64,000 nucleotides of DNA from Zychaea mexicana (Eukaryota > Mucoromycota > Mucoromycetes > Mucorales > Lichtheimiaceae), in NCBI RefSeq assembly GCF_025766255.1, contig NW_026516684.1, positions 372,001 through 436,000 on the forward strand, read 5' to 3'. Below are positions 29,910 to 41,640 of this stretch, one piece after another (position 1 is the first letter of the stretch; every line of letters starts with the position of its first letter). The position numbers and the translations under genes are program-made. The notes beneath the pieces are model-generated. The model had not been told where the DNA came from. It saw only the letters and a program-made list of their open reading frames with translations, and made no database searches.

Positions 29910-30660
29910 AATTCTTCCCCCTTTTTTTTAATTCAATTCCCAATTTGCTGTCTTTGGGAAGAAAGGAAAGAGCCATCTTCATAGCATCCGGCGTCAGATC
30001 GCTGCAATATATTATAGACTAATTGTGCTCATCTCGAGAGAGAGAGAGAGAAAAGGGTTTCGAGTATATACTCTTCAAGGCACAATGACAACAGCGTGAC
30101 GTCTGAGGTTGCTCGGCACACAGTATCCTATCTACTAGTAGTACAAGCTAAGGATATATACTGCCGTCATCACACATATTAATAAAAAGCAAAGGCTTAC
30201 CACTAAACACATTCAAAAGTATGTGTACGTAATGTCGTTGTGTGTGTATACCTTAATTTTCTACTAATGTCATCATCATCCTCAGGAATGAAGCAGGGGT
30301 TAATGTTCGCTTTTTTACTGAAAAAGGAGATTTTCCACTAATGACCTTCCTTTTTGCCAGGAACACAAAGCAGCACGTCCTCCTCTGTCATATGTCAGCC
30401 AATTAACAGTGAAACAAGTTGCTGTTATCAACGATGACACCACATTAAATATGTATACAGTATGACGGCAAATCACGATCGTTAATTGTTTGTTTACTTT
30501 CGATCAACAGAAAGGTGTAACACCGGTGTGTAGGTCAACTCAAAAAAAAAAAAAGTTTTAGTCCCAACAGAGCAAAAAACCATGACGAAATACCTGTTTT
30601 TTTTGCACTGTGTGCTCCATGTCGTCGTCGCCTTCATCCGAATCATCGTTTAGAGTTTCT
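29910..30660 (-). pseudogene. Possible decayed gene with acidic segments
   Basis: Minus-strand exon-like pieces: NKETLNDDSDEGDDDMEH up to a CAG/GTATTT donor (30588-30655); TEEDVLLCVPGKK then an in-frame TAG and KKANINPCFIPEDDDD to an AG/GTATAC donor (30250-30395); and after a TTGCAG acceptor DLTPDAMKMALSFLPKDSKL to a stop (29893-30003). The last junction keeps frame. The in-frame TAG near 30345 argues for a pseudogene or for a missed intron. Family unknown. Confidence 0.3.
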
Positions 30661-30866
30661 TTATTACTGTTATTAAGTCGCTGTTATGTACATTGAGGAT
30701 GATGCACCTAGAAAACGTACGTTAATAAACAATACGGAGTTCTTATATCTTTTATATAAAACAGCTTTCGCTTTCGACGCTTTACTTTTCCAACGCTTTC
30801 TCTTTTTCCTTACCAACCCCCTTCCCTTCACACTCACTTGACTAGATATCATTCCAGATAACAACA

Positions 30867-32755
30867 ATGTTACTTCCGGCAAGAACATTGGCATTCCTTT
30901 CCACTGTACTTCTATGGTCACTCACGGTTGTTGTCCATGCCGCCCCTTCCACTGGCAAGGCCATCACTGGCTACTTTCCAAACTGTACGTATCATCATGT
31001 TGGCTACTTTTGCATATAAGCAATCCCAAACTCTTCTACCCCCCTCAAACAACACAGCTCTAAACCTTCAAAAATCCTTAAATCTGTCGCTAATTCTTTA
31101 AAAATACCCATTCTTCTTGTTTGTTGTTTATCGGATAGGGCTGTATGCTCGCTATCCTGTGACCTCCGTTGATTTCTCAAAGTATACGCATATCAACTAT
31201 GCTTTTGCTATCATGATCAAGGGCAACACCCCCGAGTGGACAGATGCACAACAAGTCGAAACCCAATTGCCTCAGCTCGTCAAGGCCGCTCATGACAAAA
31301 ATGCCAAAGTTTTGATCTCTATCGGTGGATGGAGTGGCTGTCTTACGTTAAGGTATGTTTACTAGTCGCGACCGTTGTCGTCGTTGTTGTTGCTGTCGTC
31401 ACTGGGGAAGTTTGAATGTCGTCTCACTCACCCTTTTTTTTTATATAATTCTCGCGATATGCTAGTCCCATGGCAGCAAGCGCTTCGGGTCGTCAAGAAT
31501 TCATCAACTGGAGTACCCAACAAATTGACAAGTAAGTTGTCAGTCCTAGTCGAGTCGTCCGCCACATCCTACTGGAATATACCGTTCTTACTAACAGTAA
31601 CACGTACTCATCATCATCATCATCATCATCACTAGATATGGCATCGACGGTATTGATATCGGTACGAAATCATCAATTTATTATTTTGACAACCAAAAGA
31701 TACAATGGAAATCTTATACTCTTTTTTTTTTGTTTCAAAGATTGGGAATATCCTGGTCGTCAAGGCGCTGGCTGTAACGTCATTGATCTTCAGAACGATG
31801 CCAAGAACTATCTGACCTTGTTGCAAGAGATGCGCGCTGCTTTGGACAAAAAGTACAAGAAGGGTACCAAGGAATTGACTGCTGCTGTCCACGTTCGTAC
31901 ATTCAACACGCCTTCTGGCAACATGCAAGACGTCAAGGCTTATGCTGCTGTTCTCGATCGCGTCAACCTGATGACGTATGACATTAACGGTGGATGGAAT
32001 ACGACTACTGGTAAGACTCACTGTTTTTCTTTCTGCTGTCACAAACCTGTAGACACTCTTTCTTGACCTTACTAACTCTGGCGTCGTGTGTGTATCGTAT
32101 TTAGGACCCAATGCGCCTTTCAACTTCCAACCAGGTTTTGGTGATAGCGATAGCTTTGTTTCTTCCATTGATGGTTGGCTCAAGGCAGGTATGCCTGCAA
32201 ACAAAATCTCTCCCGGTCTCGCATTCTATGGTCGCTCAACCAGTAAGTCTTTCTTTTTTCTTTGACAACAACTCATATTTTACAAAGGGATATTCGTCAA
32301 CAACAACAACAACAACATGATATTAATTAGAGGGTTATCCTATAGCTGCCACTGTCGATATGAGCAAGACCAATCAATATCAGCCTCAAAAACAGAGTCA
32401 AAACCCCAAAGGCGACTCATACGATGCATTCTGGCAAGATCCTTACTGCAGCAAAGACCCTGGAAGCATGTCTGGCATCTGGCGGTACGGCAACTTGCGC
32501 TCGGAAGGCGTCCTGACAACGCCAACGACGGCAGCATCACCCTGGATCCGCAAATGGGACAAGGTGACACAGACGCCGTGGCTCTTTAACCCCACCAACA
32601 AGACATTCGTCTCGTACGATGATCCTCAATCGATTGCTGTCAAGGTCAAGTACGCCAAGAGCAAGAAACTCGGTGGTGTCATGGTTTGGTCGGTCGATGA
32701 GGATTCTTCGAATGGCGAGTTGTTGAACGAGGTTGCCAAGTTTCGATCCGGTTAA
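30867..32755 (+). CDS. Secreted GH18 chitinase
   Basis: Glycoside hydrolase family 18 endochitinase, hydrolysing beta-1,4-GlcNAc bonds in cell-wall chitin. Seven exons (30867-30984, 31139-31352, 31466-31531, 31636-31661, 31741-32010, 32105-32242, 32346-32755) join to 413 residues; exon 4 is only 26 nt. The signal peptide is LLPARTLAFLSTVLLWSLTV followed by VVHAAPS. Motifs: GYFPNW, THINYAFA, KVLISIGGWSG, the catalytic DGIDIDWEYPG (DxxDxDxE complete, split by an intron), VNLMTYDINGGWN and GVMVWSVDED. There is no chitin-binding module, Ser/Thr-rich tail or GPI signal, so it is probably soluble. An alternative acceptor for the last exon (TTAG near 32330) would add residues KGYPIA; the shorter form fits the family better. 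Confidence 0.95.
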
Positions 32756-33577
32756 CATCGATACCTTCCTTTCTAGTTCCCTTCTTTTCTGTACTCGTAT
32801 CAAAAAAAAATATACTTTTCTTCTGTAGTATGTACCAACCATTAAAAATAAAAAATTCGACGGAATGATTCATCAGAAAAGCTTCTTCATGACATGTATA
32901 AGATATCATGAGTACTACAAAGGCTAATTTTTTACGCTGAGATATCCACAGAAAAAAAGGAGAGTTTATTTATGCACAACAATAAGCGAAAACAATAGTG
33001 GGTCGTGTTGTACTTAAGCAGGAAAAAGCCCGTGTGTAACTCTCTTGAATTTCTTTGGGCGCCAAATCAATCAATACAGCGGAAGTGAAACTCACCATCA
33101 TGCCTCAAGTCTTTTTCAAGCGTGTAGCCACGTGTGTGATTATGCGAACGGGTTATTTTGTGTGATTTTCAAGAGATCTTTGTAGGATCTGTTATGCTTA
33201 TGCTGCTGTGGATGGGATGAAAACAGATGTATGTAAAAAGAGCAATAATTACGCACTGCCAATTACAAAGACACACCTTTTCAGATAATGCTACTAGGTT
33301 CCTATAGCTGTGGAAAAGATCAGCCAGCCTTCGGTGGATCAGCAGCATTGGTTTGCATAAGTACGTGGATACATGTATTACAACAAGCTGCTGTTGGCAT
33401 GAGGGTTCTACTATATTGAGCGTTATACTACATATCAACGGGAAAGAGTCGTCGTACCAATTCCAATTCCATTTCAAGAGGAGTGGAAATGAGGGTATGT
33501 CTGGTCTGGTTTCTTTCTTTTCTTCTCTCTTTCGCTTTTCTTTTAAAGACATTTGAAAAGCTCAAAGTTTATGAAGA
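32756..33577. other. Intergenic, nothing recognised
   Basis: 3' flank of the chitinase gene and promoter of the ERF4-like gene. A short ATG frame at 33571 overlaps the start of the next gene in another phase and ends after 27 codons. Confidence 0.45.
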
Positions 33578-35340
33578 ATGAACAACGTGGCATTGTCGCC
33601 TTTACAGCTACTCTTATCATCTTCAACAAGAGCGCCTGCTGCTCACAACAATGATCATCAATATCATGACCGCGACAAACAACGCTACCAACATCGCTAT
33701 ACAGACACCTGCTTATTCTACCCTTCCGCACTAGCAACTCGGCGTAAACGGAGAGATGGATATATGCGGCGGTACTCGACATCCAGCATCGAAAGCAGTC
33801 AGACGACAGTGATGGCCAACAACACCAGCACCAAGAGCATACATCGCAAAGCCTTGTCTCTCAGTGCATTTCATCAGCTACAGCTTGGCACGACCGAGCA
33901 GGCATCAAAGGCAACAATTGTATCTTCGATCCATAACGACCATAAGCTTGAATCATCAGCAGTCCATCAAGATCATAAGCATATGACGATGGGCGACTCA
34001 ATGACGATGGCCACAAAGACCACCAATGACGCATGTATGTTTTTTTCATCCCCACCCCCACTGCCCCCCCATGAAAGTAAATTTGCTACACCCAAATATT
34101 CGATTCGGACAGCTCGTATAAAAAACAAAAAAAAACCTCCTTTTTCTCCCTCTCGCTCTCAATTGTTATCACAAAACCTATTTTTCTTCCTTTTCTTTCT
34201 TTCCAACGATTAACCCTCCCCATTTCTTTTTTCTAAAGCAGCCGACGACGCATCATTAGTTACTCTACAAATTAATACAACCGCTCATACCACTACCACG
34301 AATACTAATATTACAACAACAACAACAACAACAACTGAATCATCATTGGTTGGCAATAACAGTAATCACAAGAACGACAGCAACGATTTACAGAATGCCA
34401 TGGCAACACGGCACTCTTTGTCGGCGGCAAAAACCGAACCCTCGAGCACAGAACACCATGCAGCAGCAGCACAAGAACAACAACAAGAACAATCAGGTGA
34501 ATCACCACCGTACCATGAAACGATAGAAATGGCACAACGCGTACCGTCCAAAGCGGTTCGTATTGAACGAGACTATTCAAGAGGGGATGGTGTGACGAGA
34601 TTCTGTACAGAATTCCCACCCGAACTGTCAGGACGGGTAAGTCTTTTTTCTTGGGGATCATCATCATTATCCATATAGAATTTCTTTTCTATTCCCTCCT
34701 CCCACCCCCCCCTTCTTTATCCATATACAGGATGAAGGGAAAGAAGCAGGGGAGGGAGAGAGAAAAAAGTATGGATGGGAGGAGGGAGGGGTGGAGGAAA
34801 GCCTACAAGCTTTTTGGGCGATAATTGCAGGGAGGGAAAGAGAAGATAGCTTGTCGTCGCATGGGGGATGGGGTAAACAAAAACAAAAACAATTGACAAT
34901 CATGTGTGTGTGTGTACAGATTGACGCGAACCAGCTGTGTCATACGATTGAAAAGATGAACGCCATGTTGGAGAATGCTGAAAAGATCTCTCTGAACGTG
35001 TTTGACAACATCATGGAATGCTTGACGCTGTATATCTGGCCTGTGTTTTTCTCTACGCATTATCTACGTGTAAGTGCTGCATCTTGATACCAAGATTTAT
35101 GACGTGAATCTGTACATACCTCTACTAACCTCTTGACCACTCTTGCCATCAATAGTCTATCAAACAACTAATGCAATTCATTGACGCCGAAAACGAACGA
35201 TTGTATCATCCTCAGGGTATCTCCATCGCTAATCCCGTCCGCCATGCCTTCCTCTTTGTAAGTTATGGATAGTGTCTTTATATTTTATCTGATGTATTAA
35301 ATGCGTTATGTGCTAGATTGAGATCAGACTGTACGATTGA
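33578..35340 (+). CDS. ERF4: Golgin-A7/ERF4-domain protein
   Basis: Cofactor of the DHHC palmitoyltransferase Erf2 (yeast Erf4/Shr5; animal GOLGA7/GCP16), which palmitoylates Ras at ER or Golgi membranes. Five exons (33578-34034, 34239-34636, 34920-35069, 35156-35257, 35317-35340) join to 376 residues. The conserved domain lies in the last 130 residues: VRIERDYSRGDGVTRFCTEF, PPELSGRIDANQLCHTIEKM, MECLTLYIWPVFFSTHYLR, ENERLYHPQGISIANPVRHA and LEIRLYD. The first 240 residues are low complexity (His, Thr, Gln, Ser runs including eight consecutive Thr) and poorly constrained. The last coding exon is 24 nt. The N-terminal start is the first ATG of the frame and is less sure than the domain. Confidence 0.9.
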
Positions 35341-35828
35341 ATTTCCACCCCCACTCATCCATCCGCCCCTCCCTGCTCCCCTATATTCTTTTTTCAACTT
35401 ATTACTACTACCTTACTTACTTTTACTATTAACAAGCACCGCATTCTTCCCCTTCATCATCTTTCTATATAGCAACTGCACACACACTTACACACACACA
35501 CACACACACACACGCTCACTCACTCACTCACTCGACGCTTTTGTACTAGTTCTCTTTCAAATCCATTACTGTGCTTCCAATTAATAATGACCCTTCATGC
35601 ACAAACACACACTTGCATCTCTATAAACCCAATAGCAAGACAAACTATTTTTTTTTGCTTGAATGAAACAAAGCATTGTTTTTTGTATTTGTTTTGAAAA
35701 AAAAAGAAAAACAATGGGAAGGGGGAAAATGTAGATGGCATTTTATGGTTCTTGAGAACCTTCAATGGTCATTTCAGAAGAAAAAGGTTGGGTCGTTATA
35801 CTTTTTTTTATTGTGGATGTGTTACTTT
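35341..35828. repeat. Intergenic with (CA)n and (CTCA)n repeats
   Basis: Convergent 3' flanks of the ERF4-like and NAC-alpha genes. It contains (CA)n near 35490-35512 followed by CTCA repeats to 35532. A second (CA)n tract lies inside the last NAC-alpha intron near 35935-35960. Confidence 0.7.
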
Positions 35829-36692
35829 TTACATGGTAAGTTCCTATAAAAATGAGAGACAAAATGCATGAATTTCTTCGCTCGTCCTCTCCCCTTGTCT
35901 CTGCCATGTAATCCACACACAAAAAAATAAAACCACACACAGACACACACACACACACACATACCATGATAGCGTTAACAATATCGCTGTTGTTGTTCTT
36001 CAAAGCCTTGATGGCCTTGTTGCGCGAGACATTGGCTTGGCTGACAACCAACTCGATATCCTTATCCTCAATGCCAGTGGCATCGACCTCTTCATCATCA
36101 TCCTCTTCGACGACAGCAGCAGTGGATTCGGCAGCGACGGTCGAGGGAGCGTTGGCCTCGGTATCATCGGCCTTGGCGGCTTCTTCGGCAGCAAGCTGCT
36201 GGGCAGCGGCTTGTTGAGCACGAGCGCGCATGTCTTCGACCTGGACTTCACCAAAGACAATGTAGGTGTCAGAGTTGTTGCTCTTGAACACCTCAGGGCG
36301 ACCAATGGCAAACACAATCTAATTTACACACATTATAAAAAAACAAATCAATGAGTAATTTAAACACTGGGAGGGGAGAGAGACACGCGTCTCTCCTTTC
36401 TGTTGTTGTTGTTGTTGCTGTCGTCGTAATCGTCGTTTCATCCAACCAGAAAATAAAAATAAAATGGAGTACGTACACCACGGGCACGGGTGAAGGTGAC
36501 GCGCGTAATGCCGGGAACTTGCTTCAAGCCAAGACCGAGGATTGCCTTGCGAGCCTTCTTCTCACCACGGGACTGAGGGGTCTCAACACCTTCCTCGACT
36601 TCGGGGACTTCGACTTGCTGGCTGGTCTCAGCAACTTCCTCAACCGAAACGGGCTTTTGCTCTACGGGCTTCTCGTCGACTTGGGCAGACAT
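35829..36692 (-). CDS. EGD2: Nascent polypeptide-associated complex alpha
   Basis: Alpha subunit of NAC, the ribosome-bound chaperone dimer at the peptide exit tunnel. Three exons (36477-36692, 35965-36318, 35829-35843) join to 194 residues; the last exon is 15 nt coding Glu-Leu-Thr-Met-stop. Visible are an acidic N-terminus, then [20 protein letters not shown] and the NAC core [20 protein letters not shown] and [20 protein letters not shown], an Ala-rich linker, and the C-terminal UBA domain ([20 protein letters not shown], then DIVNAIMELTM). Complete and unremarkable. Without the micro-exon the frame would continue into repeat sequence. Confidence 0.96.
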
Positions 36693-37411
36693 CTTTAAAG
36701 TACGCGTTTATAATGGGTGTAAAAAGTGTGCGTGTGTATACCGTTCAATTTCGTTTATATATATATAAATATTGAGAGTAGAGTAAAAGAGCAAGTGTTT
36801 CAAGAATGAGTCATTTCGAACATTGTATGAATTGGCAACCTCTCTCTCTCTCTCTCTCCCCCACAATTCGAAAGGTTTACGAATGAAGAAGATACGTGGT
36901 GGGGAGCTTTCTTTTTAATCGTTTAAAAAGATCCATCCATCCATCTATCTCCTTCATCCATCCATTCGTTATCATCATTCTCTCTCTCGCTCCCCTCCAA
37001 ACTGTTGTCATGGACCTGGTGGTCTCTCTCACCTTTGCGAATTGAAAGAGGGGTTGGGCGATTTGGCTCTGGAATCACTTTTAGGAAGCGCCCACCTAAG
37101 CTGGGATAAAGTACCTTTTGCCCTGGGGCCCCCCTAAGCAATTTCATTGGCCGAGAGAACTTTGATAGCTCGTGCTTTTTTTCTTTTTGGGCTTACAGAG
37201 AAAACATCACTGGTAATTGTAGCAACACTCTTATGCAAAAAAACTGGGGGTTACTTTAATAATAGTACAAACAGAAAAAAAAGAGGAAACAAAACAAAAA
37301 AGAGAAAAAACAAATGATATATGTGTAAATATATATGATTATGATGCTGTTTTTTTTGGGACGAGGAAAGGGAGAGAGTGAGAGAGAGAGAGAAAGGGAG
37401 ATGGTGCAAGT
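36693..37411. other. Intergenic, NAC-alpha promoter
   Basis: Contains a TATATATATA-like stretch near 36757-36768, a (TC)n tract near 36840-36860, a tract rich in TCCATCCAT near 36931-36966, and a CCAAT box (ATTGG) near 37145. The 37000-37145 segment looks less AT-rich than its surroundings; nothing coding was recognised. Confidence 0.45.
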
Positions 37412-39805
37412 CTATCGTCTCTTGCGCTTGAGTCCTGCCTGCGCAGATCCCTTCAATCGACTCTTCATGACTTTCTTTGTCTCTTCATCGGGCTTGACCT
37501 TATTACGGTTACGGTTCTTGATGTTGGCAGTTTCATAATAATGAACACCCACCTTCTTCTTCTTGGATGATGATGCAGCTGCCGATGATTTGTCTTCTTT
37601 AGTCTTCTTCCGTGGTGCCTCCTCTTCTTCATCTTCGTTATCGCTAGGCATTTCTTCGCCCATATCACTCATTTCAAGTTCGCTATCAACTTGTTCTTCC
37701 TCTCCTTCTTCGCCTTCAATGACAGGAGCCTTGGCGACAGGACCTTCTTCACCAACAACACTTTCAAAGATCTCGTCCCAATCAGTAGGTTCTTCGTCGC
37801 CCTTTTGTTCTGGTTCCTCAGCGGGCTGCTGTTCTTCTTGTTGAGCAGATGCTGGTTGAACAATCTCTTCCTTCTTCATGTCATCTTCCATGTAATTGAC
37901 AGAGACATGGATATTCTTAAAGATCTGATCAACATGAACCTTCTTGTTATTCTTTTCCTGTTCCTGCTCTTCGGATTCTTGCTGCTGCTGCTGCTGCTGG
38001 ACGGCTTCTTCTTCTTTTCCTCCGTCTTTGGCAGTGCGTGGCAGTTCAGCTTCAGGAGGAGGAACATAGTAGGGCAATCGACCACGGAGCCAATCGTTCA
38101 ACACCATCATGGCCGTATTGTGGAAATCGGGCTCTCCCTTCTTTTGCAATTTACCAGTCTTGCGAGCCAATTTTTCCAAGAAATCGGTAGCATCGTTCCA
38201 TTCCTTGATATCGTACGTGCGTTGAATATATTCTTTTCGTACACGTTCCATAATGGTCGGTATATTGTCTTCAGGAGTAGGTACGTTCTCTACACGGACC
38301 TAATATATACATATATACGTAGTGGGTTTAAGCAATGAGAAAAATCACCTCTGACACATTAGAACAACAAAAAAAAACACAACTTACAGATCCCTTCAAA
38401 ATGATATCGGTTTCGTTATCGTCAGGGTTGGGAGGAACGACACCAGGACAATCGATCAAATAGATACGTTTCATCAAGGTAATGTATTGCCAGACCTTGG
38501 TTTCACCAGGAATAGGAGCGACAGTGCACACCTTCTTTGCTTTCAATGTGTTGATAATGGACGATTTGCCAGTGTTGGGGTAGCCGATGAATCCAACCTG
38601 GATCTGTTTCTTGTCGGTATGTAGGCTTGAGAATTGTCGCAAAAGCTGAATCAACGAGCCTTTGCCGAATGAGTTGTTGATCGAAGCGTGGAAGGCGAGT
38701 GTGGGGTAATCTTTGGATAGCGTAGCAACCCATTTGGCCTAGCATGATAGCACCTTGCTGGTTAGCATTTTGTTTTCGCTTATTTGGTTTCAAGTAAAAA
38801 AAAAGTGAAAGAACGGAGGCCAGTTGTTTAGAGGACTTACAGTAGCCCATGGAGGAATTAAATCACACTTGTTGAGAACAAACAAAAGATGCTTGTGTGG
38901 CTTCTCTTTGCGAATAAAATTCTCAATCTTGCGACAACGGGTGCCCAAGGGATCACGGGCGTCGAGTACGTGGATAATGACATCAGATGAATCAATGACC
39001 TTGTACAATTCATTCCAAATACGTTTCGATTGGCCGGCTTGCAAGTACCATCCACGCGCTTCGTCGACAAAATCCTTTTCTTTGTTGGCCAATAAACTAG
39101 TATCTTTGCTGGAGACGTAGTTATCTAAAATATTATTATTTTTTGCGTCAGTTTTTAAACATGCTCACTGATCAATCCAGCCATCAACCACCTTATTTAC
39201 CTTGTGTTTCGTCTACTCGTGACATGAGTTCTTCCATGGATCCAATAGCAAGCTTAGGCTTCTTGCGTTGCGACTTTGAGCCAAACGTGGTCGAGAATGA
39301 TTCCGTTTCCAAAATATGCATACGACCTTGCTTGGTAGGATCTTGCAACAACGACATTGGCAGTTTGTTTTGCTTCAAAAGAATCTGATAAGGATCGTGA
39401 ATCTTTGCACCGAGCGATTCTCGGAAATCTTCCAAAGCCTTTTGTCCAATGACTCGAGTGTTGCCTGAAAAATATTATTTGGTTAATCCCACGATTACCT
39501 TCATTCTCATATATTTATAGAACACTCCTTCCTTTCATCAATCACACAAAGATAAACTTACCAAACCATTTGCGATTGGGAGCAACACGCGCCGTATTGA
39601 CTTCAGTGCTTTGGAAATCGGCAGCCTTGATGATTTTACCAGCAGCATTGCGAACGGGTTTACCACTCTTGAGCATGTTGATGTACTTCAACTTTTTGGC
39701 ATCTCGGTAAAAGTTTTCACCCTTGACTCGAATGTTGGTGGCACGATCATCGCCAGCATCCCTCGATCGGGCAACTCTTGCTTTCTCTTTTTTAAATTGA
39801 CCCAT
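37412..39805 (-). CDS. NOG2: Nucleolar GTPase Nog2 (GNL2/Nug2)
   Basis: GTPase needed for maturation and nuclear export of pre-60S ribosomal particles. Five exons (39562-39805, 39201-39464, 38841-39124, 38388-38738, 37412-38299) join to 676 residues. The N-terminal NGP1NT region has [20 protein letters not shown] and [20 protein letters not shown]. The GTPase motifs are circularly permuted, as the family requires: [10 protein letters not shown], then [10 protein letters not shown] (G4), then [14 protein letters not shown] (G1), [10 protein letters not shown] (G2) and DCPGVVPP (G3). The C-terminal 250 residues are acidic with Gln and Glu runs and end in basic [16 protein letters not shown], a nucleolar-type tail. 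Longer than yeast Nog2 (486) and near the animal length. Confidence 0.95.
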
Positions 39806-40599
39806 AGTAGACGACTTTTTTTGGGTGGATCGATCGCGGGGGGGAAAGGGTCGAAATAAAAAAAATATTTTTCTCCAGCTGTGAAGTTTTGTCGCAGTTT
39901 ATAGTCGTCACATTATGCGATTTAAGTGGTACAAATTGATGTCGCAGTTCCTGCTTTCAAAAAAAGTATATATATACAGAGCCATTAGTGATGTAGCATT
40001 CACTATGACATGGTATAGCAAATAAAACGACTCGTTTGGGTAATGGTGCGGTCTAATTTATTGCTGTATACAGAGTTTGGCTGGGATCATCATGAGCCAG
40101 AAATTAAAGTGATGGATGAGCATCCACCTCCACCCTCCACCCACTTAACGTATTATTTGCGTGGACTGGAAGGTTGCCGTGTCAATAACTAGGATAACTT
40201 GCATGTGCAAAATGCGCATATCACTAGAGAAGCTCATAACCAAATTCAGTGAGTTGAAAATACGAGAGCGCATTGTATACTAGAAGTAGCGTCTGTGCTT
40301 TTATTTGTTTGTCTATCAGGCTAAAAGAAATACATACTTTGGTAATAATAGGCGGAACAGACAGTGGAAGAACTGCCCAAATCGCCTCGCGCTTCTCAGA
40401 TAAACAATTGTACAACTTTAAAAACATTCATCGTAATAGTGCTCAGCCGTTCATTAAGGTTTGTACAAGCCAGCACCAGCGTTACACGTCGTTGAGTATA
40501 TAAAAAAGGTGCAGTATTTTTTTTCTTCTTGTCTTTCTTCACTTTTCAACCTTCAACGTACCTCTACTTGCTTTATAAAAAGTTACTGTTTCAGTATTT
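39806..40599. other. Intergenic, Nog2 promoter side
   Basis: Begins with purine-rich leader sequence and GATCGATCG-type repeats. No supported gene; the region around 40500-40590 may be the promoter or 5' end of the broken HET-like gene. Confidence 0.4.
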
Positions 40600-41640
40600 T
40601 TCGTTGCTCTTCTTTTGTTTCCCAGCAAAGACTGTTATTCGTGGGTCAAGACCTACATGCGTGGTGGTATACACTACGCATGCCTAGCGTGGTCTCTTCC
40701 TTTAGTGATTTATGCCAAGGGCCACTACACAGTAACGCAAGTGGGTGGAATGTTTGCCAGACCCTCGCGGAGGCACACGCACGCACGAGCACCCGAGAAC
40801 ATGACCGTGTTTATGCACTTGCAAGCATCTATCCTGACATTATCAATGCTATTACGATCGATTACAAGCAGTCCTTGCACGATTTGATGATCCAGTTCTA
40901 TGGCCTTTTGGCGAAATCAGATCTGTCCATTCTCTGCTTTGAAGGCATGTACGGAGATAATGACATGCAAAAGTATAACCTACCATCATGGACTGGTGCT
41001 ACCGAGCAACATCGGACGGGCTATACGCTCGATCCGAGCACTCGCGTTCAAGTGGACATTGACGGCAGATTCATGCATGTGACATGCGCGGGTATTCCTA
41101 GCAACAGAAAACCAGCAGTAGAAGACGACCCGAGTCATTGGACGTTCGACGATATACCACCTAGACCCGAGGGTCCTCATCGCCGCGTTAATCCCTGGAG
41201 ACTTGCAATTCATGCTAAGCTGCCTGGACACAAAGACATGAAAACAATCATGCTTTATTTGCGGTCTTATAGCAAAAAACGTCGTTCCTTTACCACCCCC
41301 CCCAGAATTCCAGTTGTTATCACTCTTTATACAGCTTAAAAAAGAGAACCTCTTTTGGCAGCACCAGAATTCAGACAACGCGTCGTCATGGTTTGATTTT
41401 GACCTTACAAATAATGAAAATATGAATGATGCTACTACTGCTAACATCAAAGAAGGAGAACACGTGATGCTTTCCGGGATCCCATTTACCTGTAAAGAAA
41501 CTAAAATAGGATGCTTTCCAATGATCAAAAGAGAAGGAGAGCATTATTATAAAGCAATCGGCACAATTAAAATAGTGAATCCTGAATACTTTTTCGCTGA
41601 TTACACTGCACCCGCTCCTGAAACTTTTACCATCCAATAA
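40600..41640 (+). pseudogene. Truncated, frameshifted HET-like gene
   Basis: Resembles the region C-terminal to the heterokaryon-incompatibility (HET) domain of fungal proteins: TREHDRVYALASIYPDIINA, then ITIDYKQSLHDLMIQFYGLL and SDLSILCFEG. Upstream, LAWSLPLVIYAKG in another frame matches the expected WTLPE-like segment, so a frameshift lies near 40720. A second lies at a run of eight C (41295-41303): reading shifts there from the frame ending at 41339 into the one reading QLLSLFIQLKKENLFWQ to a stop at 41640. The N-terminal half of the HET domain is missing. It could be a pseudogene, or the C-run a sequencing error; the first break makes a pseudogene more likely. Confidence 0.5.

Larger units (their letters stand above)
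27084..30866. other. 3.8-kb intergenic region with decayed pieces
   Basis: Upstream of L40 and the chitinase gene. It holds an (ACA)n tract near 28270-28301 and two minus-strand areas with exon-like fragments listed separately. The rest is AT-rich without supported features. The last 100 bp, with CTTTTATATAAAA near 30750, look like the chitinase core promoter. Confidence 0.45.

Noticed and set aside
29868..29945. tRNA-like D-arm and T-arm resemblance on the plus strand
   Set aside because: No acceptor stem pairing and no consistent anticodon arm.
33169..33552. 127-codon minus-strand frame upstream of the ERF4-like gene
   Set aside because: Low-complexity lysine-rich start, no recognisable domain, and overlaps the likely promoter.
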